A DNA stretch of 5,023 bases, from contig JACMIM010000812.1 of NCBI GenBank assembly GCA_014381165.1, positions 1 through 5,023 on the forward strand, written 5' to 3'. Position 1 is the first letter of the stretch, and each line of letters begins with the position of its first letter. Origin of the DNA: Roseiflexaceae bacterium. Lineage in GTDB: Bacteria; Chloroflexota; Chloroflexia; Chloroflexales; Roseiflexaceae. The notes below the pieces were generated by a model. The model was not told the origin of the DNA and searched no databases. It was given only the letters and a program-made list of their open reading frames with translations. A program made the position numbers and the translations under genes. Positions 4,985 through 5,023 of this stretch are shown piece by piece.

Positions 4985-5023
4985 TACGAGAACATGCGCC
5001 AGCGCAAGAAAATACCACACCCC
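4985..5023. other. Right edge, no supported feature
   Basis: The last 39 nt after the hairpin contain an ATG at 4992 with an open frame of 10 codons to the edge, but no Shine-Dalgarno and too little sequence to recognise a family. Nothing can be called here. Confidence 0.3.

Overview
The window is GC-rich bacterial DNA holding three complete genes and one partial gene. The organism is most likely a member of the Chloroflexota, close to the Chloroflexus/Roseiflexus/Kouleothrix group. This is inferred from style: a Pro/Thr-rich extracytoplasmic tail of 'TPLPTST' repeats, a secreted DUF4397 protein, GC-rich coding with TTG/GTG starts, and many long hairpin repeats between genes. No taxonomic marker gene is present.

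Layout. (1) Positions 558 to 1 (minus strand, running off the left edge): the N-terminal 186 codons of an RlmI-type 23S rRNA cytosine-C5 methyltransferase. Its possible promoter is so close to the ATG that the message may be leaderless. (2) Positions 559-811: a divergent intergenic region with a good extended -10 for the rightward gene. (3) Positions 812-2182 (plus): a secreted protein with a TTG start, a strong Shine-Dalgarno and four DUF4397-type units in an A-B-A-B order. (4) Positions 2183-2275: a convergent gap with a 17-bp perfect inverted repeat and a 25-bp tandem repeat. (5) Positions 3262-2276 (minus): a COG3804/2,4-diaminopentanoate-dehydrogenase-like NAD(P)-dependent oxidoreductase with a near-consensus sigma70-type promoter (TTGACA, 17 nt, TATTAT). 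(6) Positions 3263-3618: a non-coding region packed with repeats: an ~80-bp direct repeat in two copies, a 24-bp perfect inverted repeat, and a 17-nt-period tandem repeat just before the next gene. (7) Positions 3619-4836 (plus): a protein joining an N-terminal response-regulator receiver to a RodZ-like HTH, one membrane helix and a Pro/Thr-rich outer tail. (8) Positions 4837-5023: non-coding, dominated by a ~92-nt nested hairpin related to the repeats in front of the same gene.

The genes do not form an operon: strands alternate and each has its own regulatory region, so no common pathway is evident. The most unusual item is the receiver-RodZ fusion, whose receiver has substitutions at conserved phosphorylation-site positions and whose gene is bracketed by related palindromic elements. 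The second is the modular duplicated DUF4397 surface protein.
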